Origin: Mesaphorura yosii | Lineage: Eukaryota; Arthropoda; Collembola; Poduromorpha; Tullbergiidae | DNA: 64,000 nucleotides | Direction of reading: 5' to 3' | Assembly: GCA_009869945.1 (NCBI GenBank) | Contig: WIXG01000186.1 | Coordinates: 92,041-156,040, forward strand | In this document: in pieces, positions 25,901 to 38,282 of the stretch | Position numbering within the stretch: the stretch's first letter is position 1 | How the letters are laid out: every line of letters begins with the position of its first letter | Program-made: the position numbers and the translations under genes | The notes under the pieces: model-generated | Databases searched by the model: none | What the model was told of the DNA's origin: nothing | What the model saw: the letters and a program-made list of their open reading frames with translations, nothing else

Positions 25901-28900
25901 TTAGGAGAGGATTTAATTATAATGATCACAGCTCTTTCACTTTCGAGATCAGTGACCCGGCCTCTATCACTTTTCACCTAGTAAGAAGATAAAATGCTGG
26001 ATTGATAATTAGTTAATGCTTTTGCGGGATGCGGGTCTTGCAAAACTCATCTGCGATTTTTTGCGGAAGGCGAACCAAGCCAAACTGTTATGTGTTTGAG
26101 ACGAAGTGTGCGAATACGATGAGCAACGATTCCAGAAAAGTTCCGTTTGGCCAGCCAGCAAATGCTCAAATGCGTAGGCGAGCTTTCAGACTCCATTCTT
26201 TGGACATAATCCATAAGCAATCTTTCTTACAGTCTTGGGCTCTTCAATTTAAAATTTTTACGGCACTGCACTGCTGGAATGAATGAATGAATATCATTAT
26301 CACGGACTTGCTTAAAATGAAGACAAGTTGAATCTCACCCTCACCTCATCCCATCCAGTCTGCATCGGAACAGAATAAGAAATCCGCGTCCGCTGAAAAT
26401 ACAAGAAGTTGGTTGTTTACTAAAAAGGATGCGGACGAAGAAAAGTTGCAGCTTCTCAATAACGCGATACAAAGAATTGCCTTTTGGCTTTGGACAAAAA
26501 TTCAATGCGTGTTATAAAATATGAGGTGTGAAATGAAGCCAGCTTGCTTTGAGAGATGACAAGCGCACTGATTTCATTACCAAGTTGATCTTGATACGTG
26601 CACACGTGTGCATCTGCAATATGGAGGAAGCAATTGTCCAGAAGCAGGATCCTAAAAGTTACATTGAGCTTTTCATTTCGCAAGCTGTATATTCACACTG
26701 AGCACGAAAACCGAAAACCTTAACCAGTCAAAAAGTTTAAGTGCAATGACGGCTTTTTTACATTGCAATGGTAAAATTGCATCTAGCACGTCCAGCAATT
26801 AAGTGACAAACTCTTAAAAATTGACGTAGATTATTCATGAATGGATTTCAAAATGTGATCCCAACACCAACGAAAAGAGAATATTCGACAGAAGACGCTA
26901 ACGCGACGCGTGTGTTTTTCTTCTCATCTCGCCTCGACTCTTGATTTTGAGTCAGTGCGTCAGTGCTCTTGATTCATGGAATTGAATCGCAACGCAGCAG
27001 ATTGCACGTTTCATTTTGAAGATGATCTCTGCGCGGTGCAAAGTGTAAATAGTTGTCTGATTGACTCAGATACATTCTCAGTGCACTTGGCGTGACGTGG
27101 AGACGTGAAGTGAGTATTTAAGTTTTATGAAACCGGAAATAAATCTTTTCCAGAATGTAAACTGAACAGAGTGATGTGGTTGCTGACAACTTAAAAACGT
27201 AAGCGGGCAGGGAATCTCATAGCATCGGGAGTTGCTTCGGGAATTTGAGATGGATAGATTCAAATGGAGGCACTTCAGGTAAAAGACTCTTTCATTCTAT
27301 TGCTTGATGAAATGCGTGACAAAAATACTTAAATTGTCGGCAAAAAATCGCTGGTGCCAATTTCGCAAGAATTCCCGCAAATTGGTTCCGGGTCGTCTGA
27401 ACTTCGAGACTTTGGTCTTACAAATTGAAAGCAATTTAACAGTTTTGACACTTTTGGAGAAATTCTATTTGCTAGTAAGGATTTTATTGCCGGCCATAAA
27501 CAACCACTGATTTGGTCAAATCAAATTAGCATAATTTCTGAAAACATCGAAACAGTAGCGAAAGCATGTTCATCACAGCACGAGCTCAATGCATAATTTC
27601 AGGGCCCACGAGTTCAATGACTGGCTAAACATGTCTGCACTGAACTGATTATGATTATCAGCAAGTACGTAGGACGCTGATACTGCTTCCTAAACGGCAC
27701 GGCGGCTGACCTACTTTGAAGGCAATTGAAAGCGGTTTGAGTGACAATTCCGATGACTTTCTGACCCCTGCCTGAATAGCCTGAACATGTTTGATAATTT
27801 TTATTTCATCGCACGCAATTAAACACTACATAAAATTACACCATTGATTTCTTTTAAATTTCATTTCGAACGTCGGACAGTGAATATATTTCGTAGCATC
27901 TAGCTTTGAAGCTCCGAATTTTGCTAAAATGGCTTTCTGTTAGCCCTGAGACATAAATTCGGATTAATGACATCTCAAGGAGAAGCTATTAGCCAGCGCC
28001 GGTACTTTTCCTTCTTGCTTCTGGTTCATTCACCGAAAACCTACGCTAATAAGCCGGTAGCGAAAAGAAGCCAACCCGTCAGCTCGGAGTCCTGCTGTTA
28101 AGAAATCGGAGCGAATGCAAATATGCGTCACCGCACCACACAGGAAGCTGAGAAAAGAAATAAAGACATAAAAATATTTTAGTTAATGTTGTTGACGACG
28201 ACAATGATCATGCACGCACGGTAATAGCATGATGCGATGCAACAAGACGTGCGTCTTCCTCTTGGAATCTTCTACTCGAGTCATTGACTTGGCCTAAGCA
28301 CGCGTTTAACGAAGAGAAATGTTGATGAGACATGAATGGGAAGGATATTAAACTGTTATTTATGGAGTGATCTCGCTATTTGTAGTGCATATTTCACATT
28401 TCACATTAAATTACATTTTAAGACATTGTACAACATTGAATTAATCTACGAACGAGCACTGGCAGCAAGGAATTTGCCATTCGCCAGACTGCACTGCACT
28501 ACGCGTTGGTTTAACATGAGATCCAGTGCTGTTAATCACATAACCAGCGAGCAAATTGGCAACGATCTCAACATCAGCGCCTGCCACCAGTGCGTAGTGC
28601 GCAGTGTATACGGCCTGCTTCTTCTGTTGTCATTTATACTTCGATTAATCATGCTAAATGGTGAACAAATTGGTTATTAAAAGATTTGGAGCTTAACTTG
28701 TCACTTGAAGGTTGCGGGCTGGACCAAAAATCCACAATCTGTAATTTTAATACACTATCCACAATAAATCGTGACTTCATCGATAATTCTTGTACAATTC
28801 ACAACGTTAGAACGATAGAATGCGGAAATTCGTCAAATACTAATCCGGTGGGATCGACCCAGTACAGGTGATCAATTCTAGCCACACGACATAATTTATT

Positions 28901-28988
28901 GCCAAAAATTACGAATCATTTACAAAACATCAAGTCTTGAAAGCCTGAAGTCGCTTCGAATTTACACTTACACCAAATAACAAACACC
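22904..28988. other. 6 kb without a recognised gene
   Basis: The stretch lies between the divergent starts of the dipeptidase and collagen genes. Open frames are short, several start with non-ATG codons, and none matches a family I know or has paired splice sites. It presumably holds promoters for both genes, and perhaps untranslated first exons of the collagen gene, since the 5' end of that model is uncertain. Confidence 0.5.
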
Positions 28989-31900
28989 ATGCGCTATAGT
29001 CGAGTGATTTATGACGACACCAAAAGCATCAACTTCCTTCCCATGCACGGATGTTTAAGTAATTTTTTTCCATATATTTTCTTGTTTTTGTTTTCCTACA
29101 GCAGATTTGGGGTCCACAATTCAAGATTGACGTACACGCTTCCAAAATGTCGCCCATTCTGGTCGTATATTCTTATCTTAAGTTTGATCTTCCTGATAAG
29201 CTCAATCCATGCACGTAAGTTTGATGAGGAACTTGTACACATGCAATTCAGAACTGAAACACACACGTACACACATTATGTACCTTTACAGAAGATAATT
29301 ACGACAATTATGACGACACTGATGACTTACCGACAGAGTTTGAAGGAGTGAGATTAGTGTACAGAGAAGATGAAGGTAAATTATTGCAAACTGGGTCAGT
29401 GGATTTGGTGAATTCTTTATTGTGGTTTCTGGTTTTGCTCAGATTATAATAGTGTCTATCAGATAAATGGGCCGTGCTCTGATTACAAACCTGGCGAAGA
29501 CGATCTTCAAGCTTTTGATTTCATTAGAAAGTTCCGGTAAATTCTTACAAAATCAAATGGCAAAGGTTTTTTTCATTAGAATCATGTTCGTAATGCATGG
29601 GTCTATTCCAGACTGGACATTCTGCAAGGAGAAGTCTCCAGCATCACTCGTGTACGAGGTTCAGATCGATTACAAACTGCGTACAGGCTGGATCGACAAA
29701 TTGACCTGACCAGACCAACAAAGTAAGGCCTGTAGAATTATGAAACACATTCAACAGTCCACAATACTCGCACGTACTTGATTGATTTGCAGGGACATAT
29801 TTCCACAAGGACTCCCGGACCAGTTCAGTTTCATCACCACCTGGCGGACACGAAAGCTGCCGAAAGTGCCGTGGCACATAATCTCCATCGATGACATATA
29901 CAACTTGACTCAATTCGCCGTGACTCTGAACCCAAGGCGTGAAAGCGTCGAATTCTCAATTTTGGACTACGAGAAGAAGCTGCAAACTTTGGTGTTCCAA
30001 AATGTTGATGTATTCGACAAGAATTGGCACAAACTGCATTTTGGTGTGTTCCGGGACCGCGTCTTGCTGTATGCTGACTGCGAGGAGATCGGAAGTGAAA
30101 TTCTTCAACCCCGCGGCCCAATCGATGTAAATGGACGGATATCAATGGCAAAGATCAGCGGAGCACCCGGAACTGTCCCTGTACGAAGCAATTGCGCGCA
30201 CACTGCATTACAATAACATGCCGTTCACGATCTTAATTCTTGCTCTCTATTGTTAACCCACAGATTGACCTACAGTGGATGGTTCTGAATTGTGACCCAA
30301 CACGCCCAGAACGAGAAACTTGCGATGAGTTGCCGGTACGGCAATTCTTGACTACTACGTGTAGCTTAGTTAAATCCACATTGCGCATACCACCAATTAA
30401 TTAATTAATTTACAGCCACGCAGGCCAACAGAGAAGCCAGTGACTTGTGACCTGATCTGTCCTCAAGGACCACCCGGATTTCCAGGTAAAACTTCACGAG
30501 AAGGTGGTCGTGCCAACTAGAGTTGTATTCTCTTAGTACATACATTAATTATTTGGAGTAACTTTTAACGACTTCGTGTATCAGTCCATGCATTCTCACC
30601 GGTATGAATGACACTACGCTACATAGTACATAGTTCGTCATACCATAGAATTTCTAATGCGTCACACACGTAACGCAAGCGAACGATGTCGCAAGTCAAA
30701 GATCCACTAAGTCTTTTCTAAATTCAGGTCTAAATGGGACAAGAGGTCTGCCCGGCCCAAGAGGCGAAGCTGGAGTTGCTGGACGCCCCGGAGAACCAGG
30801 TTGAGCGGAATTCTTAATCAGTTTTATAGATTTGATTCTGTATCACTTTTGCGAGTTTGACTCAAAACGTGATTATTCCGATAGGTCGACCTGGTGCGCA
30901 CGGAAGAAGAGGTGAACCAGGGCCGAGAGGACCGGACGTAAGTGTGTAGATAGAAATTACTCTTCCAAGATGTCACATGTTTTGTAATTTGGCGGTGTCA
31001 TTTTGCAGGGCGTTCAAGGTCCTCCAGGTCTGCGAGGGCTTGCTGGCCCTGTCGGTCCGCCCGGACCAAAGGGAAGCGATGGACTTCCTGGCTTTAGAGG
31101 AGAAAGAGGAGAGGGTGGAGAAAAGGGCGAACGAGGAGAGCGTGGGTTTCAGGGAATTCCGGGTACAGTGCAATACACGGCATAAACTGCTGAAAGACAC
31201 GGTCGATCACAGACAGATATTATCTTATTTGATCGCTACAGGGTTGCCTGGTCCAATCGGGTTACAAGGGCCCGTGGGCGACATTATTCGTGTGACTGGA
31301 CCCGTCGGGCCAAAAGGAGATCGAGGCGAAAGGGGACTTCCGGTAAATCGAAGCCACATTTGCCACATGCAAAAGAGTGTAGGGCTGACTTTTATGTAAG
31401 GCTTTTGACTACCGTAGGGCTTAAGTGGAGTAGACGGAATACCCGGAAGAAGAGGAGACCCAGGTAAATATTCTTATATTGGGCAAGTATTTAGCAAGTA
31501 CGTTAACAAACCATCGGCGGTACATGCTTCAGGCCCAGCAGGCCCCCCTGGACTTGGTCGTGATGGGTTTCCGGGACCTCGTGGCCAAAAGGGAGAGGCA
31601 GGCATTGTTGGACCGTCCGGACCAAGAGGCACCGCTGGCCCGCCAGTAAGTTTTCTTTCTTCTCAAACTAAATGGATAAGCACCTTGACTCATTCATTTG
31701 CTACTTGCAATGAAAGGGCCCACCCGGATTGCCTGGCCCAAGCGTCAGCACAGGAACAGGAAGGCCTGTTGTTGGACCTCCAGGTAATTAACCTCCAGCT
31801 GACACCACTCGCGTGTAATTTATGATTAACAAATTTAATTTGTTACGCTTATTTTCAGGGCCTCCTGGATTGCCAGGTCTCTGGATTAAACATTAGCTTT

Positions 31901-34900
31901 GATGAAGGGTAATTTAAGCTCTTACGCATTTCTTTCGCAGGTGAACCCGGGCTCCCGGGTCAAAAGGGTAATACTGGCCACAGATCGGAGAAGGGTGAAA
32001 GAGGAGAGCCGGGAATACCCGGGTTGAAAGGTCAGCTAAATCATGCTAGTGAAGGCAGACTTGTGGACCCTTTCTCTTAATTCCAGGGGAGAGAGGCCAG
32101 GATGGAATTTCAGGCGTAGATGGTGCGAGAGGTATGCCTGGTCGTGAAGGACTACAGGTATCTGATAAATGATTGTGCTAGAGGACCGTAAAAGGTAAGT
32201 ATGTATTAGCATGTGAAATTTGCACTTCGCAGGGCGTTCCTGGAATCAAAGGCGAAATAGGCCATTCTGGCTTGCCTGGTTTGAGAGGACCGCCAGGCCT
32301 CATTGGACTCCCAGGACCGAGTGGTTTGGCAGGTGTGCTTGAATTCATATCAACATTTTCGATTTTCATTTAATCATACGCCACTGACTGGCCGTTGCAT
32401 TGGTTGAATGAACACAATTGATGTCAATTTGTAGGAAGAGATGGTATACACGGTGCCAAAGGCGAGCGAGGATTTGATGGAGAACCTGGACGAGACGGTG
32501 ACTTAACAATAACTTAACTTCAACTCAAAATAGAAATGGTACCATACAGTAGAATCTTGACATTTATATTTGTTTAGGAAAACCTGGGCTTCCTGGAATT
32601 GGAATTCCCGGTAAGAAGCAGCTTATACTTTTAGCATTTACGGGGGCATATTTTGACAATGTTATTTCACAACAGGCGCCGTAGGACCGATTGGACCGCC
32701 CGGCGAAGATGGAGCTAAAGGAGAGCGCGGAGAGCCAGGTAAGTCGTCGAGCCTGCTCGTTTCTGCAAACCTGTCTTCATTTGTATCTGTCTTCCTTCAC
32801 CAAACATACTATGATGCTTCAGGACTTCCTGGATTGAGAGGAGAAATTGGCTTGCTTGGACTACCCGGACTTGAAGGAAAGCCTGGGCCCGAGGGAGAAC
32901 GGGTTTGTCATCCGATGGGCATGGGTTTTAAGAGCTTTACTCTTCAGTTTCAGATGTATAGAACATTTTCAGGGCGCTCGAGGAGAAAAAGGAGAAATGG
33001 GAGGCAGAGGACCCGAAGGTCCTCCTGGACTCGCTGGGAAGCCAGGATTTGATGGCGCACCGGGGCGGAATGGATTGAAAGGAGAGCGTGGAGATACTGG
33101 CATGCCTGGTCCAGCCGGGCCTCCGGGTCCAACTGGATTGACGGTAACCCGATACGGGTCAATTCCTGCAAAGCCTTGGCTTAACAATGATTTTTCCTTC
33201 TTATGCAGGGTCCCGCAGGTCCTGCCGGTCCGATGGGCGCTCCAGGTGAGTGAATTCTTGATTTCTTAAAGTCATGGGAGTCAGGACTGACGCTTAAGTT
33301 GTGAATCACGCATTTGCGTTGCTCTGTAGGAATTCATGGTCTCGAAGGGAAGATGGGATTACCGGGTCCGCGAGGCGAGCCAGGTAAAGTGACGTTTATA
33401 TCACTCAAATAGAGCATTCAAATGGAATGTTCAATGCAGTTTTCCACTGAATCGATTACCATTTCGTACTCAGGACCTCCTGGGGATCCTGTGGCTCAAC
33501 CGATATTTGGAGGATCTGGAGTACCTGGAGAAAGAGGACCAGCTGGAATTGCAGGTAGAAACTTGCAAGAGCAAGCTTAAGAGACAGAAGTACGCGCACA
33601 GATTAAAAATTTTCGCTATCATTTATTGTTCCGGTTTTTAGGGCCGCCAGGAATGGTAATTCAGTATGAACTTCTTGCTCGAAGCGCCATGCATTTCTTG
33701 CTTGAACTCGTTAAACTGTAGCCAGGTGAAAGAGGAGCGAACGGAGAACGTGGTCCGCCAGGAGAAGCAGGTAATCAAATCGCTATAAGCTAGACTGTAC
33801 TCTGCTAGTGGCTGCGGAGATCAGATTGCATTTCTTGCTTAATTTCTAGGGATTCCCGGACTTCATGGCTCGCCTGGAGCTGCAGGTAAAGACCAAGTGT
33901 AAATTAAGTGCAGATTAAAGAAATGCATTCATACGCATGTTCTGTTCTGATTAAGGTGCACCTGGACCCGCTGGACAACGAGGTATGCGCCGGAACAGCA
34001 GATTCGTTGTTGTCCCGTCTTATTTTGTTTCATTCGTTTCGTTTCTTTGTATTTTAGGAGGACCCGGAGCCCCTGGTAAACAAATCAGTACTGCTAAGCT
34101 GAAATGATAAGGCACCGACAGTAATTGAATATTTTGATTCCGTTCGTGTCAGGTGCCCCTGGACTTCCTGGAAGAAGTTTCTCTGAGGGAGAATTGCGAG
34201 ACATTTGTGCGTCCGTACTTCGAGGTAATGTTTACTACTATTGAGTCCGTAAAGGACGTTTCTGATTCAGTTCAGTAGGGAGGACAAGAGAATGAGATGG
34301 AAGAAGAGTGCCGCGCGCGACTTGCGTCATAATTAATCTACAATTTACACTTCTAAACTCGTTCATGAATTATTTGTCATGCAATATCTCAAACTGTCGC
34401 CGTTGCGCAGATCAATTAGCGGAGTTAACAGCAAAACTAATCGGACCACCCGGAATCCCTGGACGAGGAAAGCCAGGCCGACCTGGTGAGACCAAAACCG
34501 CCCGCCTATTCCATAAGTAATTCTAAATTCTAAAACCGCATTCCAATCTCAACCTGTAGGTTCTCCGGGTCAGCAAGGACCTCCGGGTAAGATTGCTTGG
34601 GATTCCGCAAATGAAAGCCACTTATGAAAGTGCATTGCTTGTGCCTACCTGATAATAATTGCATTATAGCATTGCATTGATGTGTTCTGCAAAAATTGCA
34701 CCTGTGCCTATCATGTCGTGTCCGCATTTATCTCAGTTCACTCTTCTTCCAATTCCAATCGTATCAGCGTGGTATCCAGTTAAATGCAGGCAGGCCTTGA
34801 ACGTTTCGAATGATCACTCACCTGTGTATTGTGTATGCTTTATGGGTAGACCGCATGGAGGAGCTTGTAAGAGGACTTGTTGGTCCGAGAGGGGCTCCTG

Positions 34901-36099
34901 GCACCGGACGCCAAGGAAAGCAGGGCCGTCAGGGCCTGCAAGGAATCCCAGGCAAGTGGCACACCCCACAATGACTCGCTTTCTTGAGTTGAGACTTAAC
35001 CTTCAGTTTCACAACTTCGTAGGACTTTGCAATTGCCATTTCATTCTCACTAATGAAAAGAGTGGTTTCGGTGTGACTTGCAACTTACTCCTACAAAATA
35101 GTTTCTGATTTTTTAGAAAATTTCAATTGCGAGCAAATTGAGGGGTGTGGCCTGGCGCCTGGGACAGGAGCCTTGGTTTGACTGTCGTTTTAAGTTTTCA
35201 ATTTTTATGCTGTACGTTGTTTTTCTGTTTTCTCTGTCTGCTTGCTTTGTGCTTGGTGTGATGCCGTTTCTCGTTTGCCTTTGTCGAAGGCTTGCTTGTT
35301 ATTTACGGCGTTGACTTGAAAAAACGCCTGACTCTGAATTTACGTTTTCAGGAGATCCTGGCAGAATGGGGCTGCAGGGTGAACGAGGTTACATGGGCCT
35401 GCCTGGAGTGCCTGGACCAAGAGGTAATTTACGACGAAGCAAATGCGTCGTCGCTTTTCTTGTGAGGCTCAAGTGAACTGCTTTGCCTGTGCCAAGGTCC
35501 CGAGGGCAGTAAAGGCGAACGAGGTGAGCAGGGAGAGCGGGGTCCAGAAGGAGTAGGATTGGAGGGCCCAGCCGGACCTACTGGCCCTCAAGGTTGGTCA
35601 AAATCATTAAATGCTTTTGCAATATCCATGACTTCTTGAACTGATTTTGACTAATTACTCACTAGGACCTCCTGGTCCACCTGGAGTCGGAGTCATGGGT
35701 AGACCAGGCGAGAGGGTAAGTCGTTAAACAAGAAGACTTGGCTCCTCGTAGGCAGCAATTCTGAAATTCGAACTTAATTGCAGGGTGACCCCGGACGTCA
35801 AGGCTCGCCGGGAGTTGTTGGCAATCCAGGTAAAATTAACCTAATTAGGCTACTCTCGAAGTCGTGTGCAGCATTTCTTAATGCTGCCGTGATTTTCAGG
35901 ACCGCAAGGGCCACCAGGATACTGCGAGTACTGCAACTACCCAGGCGGAATGGCGTCTGGATATTTCTCGGGTGGATCCAAGAAAGGTTGGCGGCTTTTC
36001 CTAATCGTTGTTAATGTGTGTAAATTCGTGTCAGCTAATTCAATGCTTTCATACTTTCTTCTAGGCCCACCTTCTGGTGGATCAAAGAAGGGAAGATAA
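28989..36099 (+). CDS. FACIT-like collagen chain with N-terminal TSPN domain (type IX-like)
   Basis: Extracellular matrix collagen, 1,105 aa in 41 in-phase exons. The 5' part (exons 28989-29214, 29292-29375, 29443-29536, 29612-29722, 29793-30180, 30264-30335) encodes a hydrophobic leader, an acidic Asp/Tyr-rich linker and a TSPN/laminin-G-like domain. From 30416 on come Gly-X-Y repeats in short exons, many beginning with split Gly codons and multiples of nine long (18, 27, 36, 54, 63, 72 nt). The smallest are 14 nt (33642-33655) and 18 nt (31859-31876, 34058-34075). Non-collagenous breaks occur at 31242-31342, 34153-34485 and 34850-34951. The chain ends soon after [11 protein letters not shown] with no large C-terminal domain, so neither fibrillar NC1 nor endostatin is present; this fits FACIT (type IX-like) chains. 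The start is uncertain: the ATG at 28989 puts about 50 residues before the hydrophobic leader, so a separate first exon is possible. Confidence 0.9.
34952..35351 (+). other. GC-AG intron in the collagen gene
   Basis: The Gly-X-Y frame runs to CCCAG followed by GCAAGT, the classical GC-donor consensus, and resumes in frame after the acceptor ending at 35351. At 400 bp it is among the longest introns of the gene. This is the second GC donor in the window. Confidence 0.75.
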
Positions 36100-36443
36100 T
36101 CAACGAGATGAACAATCCACAGCTTCTGTAGTTGTAACCTTTGCAAGGTTCTCGAGGCCTTGCCTTTCTTCTTCATGTCAATTTCTTCCACTGTAAATAA
36201 TGCTCAATGTGCTATTTAGTGTATGATATGCAATTTACTTTGTACTTTCCATTCATATTTAGTCTCATTAGATGCTGTTAGGCTTGTTTAAAGGCAAGCA
36301 AGCTGTTTCTTAACTGTTAACACTGCCTCGTCAAAGGATTCGAGAATTCGAGCATCTTAGATTACTGATCACTGCCATGTTTTTACTTAATTACTAGTTG
36401 CGCTACATAATTTAATTACTCACTTGTACGTGAAGCAATACGA

Positions 36444-36449
36444 AATAAA
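36444..36449 (+). promoter_or_regulatory. Poly(A) signal, collagen gene
   Basis: AATAAA 345 bp after the collagen stop codon and only about 130 bp before the open frame of the lipase-like gene. Confidence 0.65.
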
Positions 36450-36572
36450 TGTGAATTGAAATTGAAATTTAAACTAGTTCAAGAGTAGATTGTCCAAACA
36501 GACACCAAAATTTTCTGTTTTTCGAGACGAATTCTTTTCTGTTCCCGAAACTGTCGTATTCTGAGACGAAAC

Positions 36573-37745
36573 TTGACACCTTCCAGTTCAGGCGAAAAAA
36601 ATTATTACTCACATGTCAGACATTTCCTTCTTTTTCTTTGTCGAACCCGCAATTATCAAAGACCACCACATCAAGATGGTGCTGAAGGAGTTGCTGCATC
36701 AGTTCAAAGATATTTATCACCTTATGATGCTGATCTTTTTAGAAGCAGAACCATTATGTTTGATGATTCAATTGCAACCGCTTTAAGAGAATGGGCATTG
36801 GCTCACATTTTTACTGATTCGCTGTTACTTGGGACAACAACCAGCACTTTATTGATTGGAACATCCGGAATTAGTCAAGTCCTCCAAACACTTGGGGATC
36901 GTTCGGCAGTCAATGGATTCACACAACCCTCGCTCATGGACCTGAAAGCACAATCGACTAATACACTTTTAACAAAATTGAGCTCCTCGAAAATGACTGA
37001 AGCATTGGCAGAGCTGACTGATACCCTGACTTATTTACAACAAAAATATTTTGATGGTTATCAACTTAAAGTAACTGGTCACTCATTGGGTGGACTTATG
37101 GCTGAATTGTGTGGTGTGAAAGCTGGAGCAGAATGTATAACTTTTGAATCACCTGGTGCTCTGGAAATCCTCCGATCTCTTACGCAGTACAATGACATTC
37201 CAATTAATGTCATTTCTTTCTTATCAGCTCCAAACTTGATCAATATGTTAAATGAACATCCTGGGCAAATGTATCGGATGATGATTCCACATTCAAGGCA
37301 AACCAGAAATGCGAAACATCTCGCGCGTTGTGTTTTGCAATCCGCCTCAACTTCGACCCTAGGAGCAGCTGCAGTGGTGGGAGTAACTGCATCACTGACA
37401 CCTGCAATTGGATTGGGTCCAGCGATAGGAGTCGGAGTGAGTGCTGTTGGAACTACAATTGGAAGCTGTGCCGTTGACATGTGGCATGATCTGGATTGGT
37501 TAAAAGTTCAACATTCCATAATAAGCATTGTCGAATTTTGGCGGTCACCTGAATCAGTAACTGTCCAAATCGAAGCATGGCCAAAAGTAAAGTCAAAAGG
37601 TAAACTATTTCGAAATTGGTTAATCAAATTTGTACCATTTCGTGATGATCAACCTGGAATACGTACATTTATTTCGGGTGAGAATGAAATGCGTGAAAGG
37701 CAAATACAACGTTTGAGTGGGTATCGTGAAATTGGAAATGTTTGA
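36573..37745 (+). CDS. Single-exon class-3-lipase-like alpha/beta hydrolase
   Basis: An open frame of up to 391 codons with no intron. It holds the nucleophile elbow TGHSLGG (Ser at 37083-37085), followed by ITFESPGA and SAPNLINMLNEHPGQMYRM, a layout typical of Lipase_3-type alpha/beta hydrolases. A glycine/alanine-rich hydrophobic stretch (about 37360-37470) follows, then a basic C-terminus. Substrate is unknown. No ATG precedes the protein-like N-terminal part; the first in-frame ATG is 36756, and the frame is open upstream to 36489. Either a small upstream exon supplies the start, or the N-terminus is truncated. Third codon positions are clearly A/T-rich (18 of the first 25 codons after 36756), unlike the collagen next door. 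A poly(A) signal follows. Lack of introns, composition and bacterial/protist-like lipase architecture suggest horizontal or retro-acquired origin; this is inference. Confidence 0.7.
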   Translation: MTPSSSGEKNYYSHVRHFLLFLCRTRNYQRPPHQDGAEGVAASVQRYLSPYDADLFRSRTIMFDDSIATALREWALAHIFTDSLLLGTTTSTLLIGTSGISQVLQTLGDRSAVNGFTQPSLMDLKAQSTNTLLTKLSSSKMTEALAELTDTLTYLQQKYFDGYQLKVTGHSLGGLMAELCGVKAGAECITFESPGALEILRSLTQYNDIPINVISFLSAPNLINMLNEHPGQMYRMMIPHSRQTRNAKHLARCVLQSASTSTLGAAAVVGVTASLTPAIGLGPAIGVGVSAVGTTIGSCAVDMWHDLDWLKVQHSIISIVEFWRSPESVTVQIEAWPKVKSKGKLFRNWLIKFVPFRDDQPGIRTFISGENEMRERQIQRLSGYREIGNV

Positions 37746-37810
37746 ACTTTGTACTCATGACAATGACAAATACTTTTGCGTTTTTTTCTCAACACGTTAA
37801 TGGATCCTAA

Positions 37811-37816
37811 AATAAA
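37811..37816 (+). promoter_or_regulatory. Poly(A) signal, lipase-like gene
   Basis: AATAAA 66 bp after the stop codon, so the single-exon gene has eukaryotic 3' processing potential. Confidence 0.6.
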
Positions 37817-37901
37817 ATTGATGATGCAATATTTTTTCGACTTCCTTTTTTCGCACTGATTATTTGTCAACAGATTACAGGGTCTAAAGCCTAACATAAA
37901 T

Positions 37902-37917
37902 GGTTAGGTTAGGTTAG
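37902..37917 (+). repeat. Interstitial (TTAGG)n run
   Basis: Sixteen bases reading GG(TTAGG)2TTAG, just over three units of the arthropod telomere repeat, located 157 bp past the lipase-like stop codon. It is too short to be a telomere; it may be a repair footprint or chance. Confidence 0.6.
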
Positions 37918-37946
37918 AGTTTTAGCGAAAAGTGCTATGTTATTAG

Positions 37947-38282
37947 ATCCTGATTTCCGAAGCGAACGTACTTGCAATTTATGAGGAGGCTGTCGATGAG
38001 TTGTCATCGGAGTTAATAGAATTCTGCATGGAACTCATTTGGTCGTAAGTTGGAATATCACATATTAACATATTAATAACATTAGTCATTGATGCGCTTA
38101 AATCTAAAACTGTCAACAGACATGCGACAGGCTTCTTGAAAACTCCGGAATTTGTTAAGCTATGGAAACATTGGCAACAAAACATTTCACGTACTTCGGG
38201 TCATCATCTCAAACTCATTTTTGGCGCAGTTGGTTCATGGTGGTTTCATTTTCAGGGTTCAATGGCCTGGGTTTTACAATAA
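37947..38282 (+). CDS. Two candidate 3' exons of an unknown gene
   Basis: Exon 37947-38044 (after acceptor TTATTAG) reads ILISEANVLAIYEEAVDEL and on to a GTAAGT donor in phase 2. Exon 38120-38282 (after TGTCAACAG) continues in frame with HATGFLKTPEFVKLWKHW and on to a TAA stop. Both frames are open, the phases match and the text looks protein-like (a helix-rich, Trp-rich C-terminus). I recognise no family and see no upstream start exon, so this may be a relic or the tail of a gene whose 5' part lies elsewhere, possibly beyond the lipase-like gene. Confidence 0.35.
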
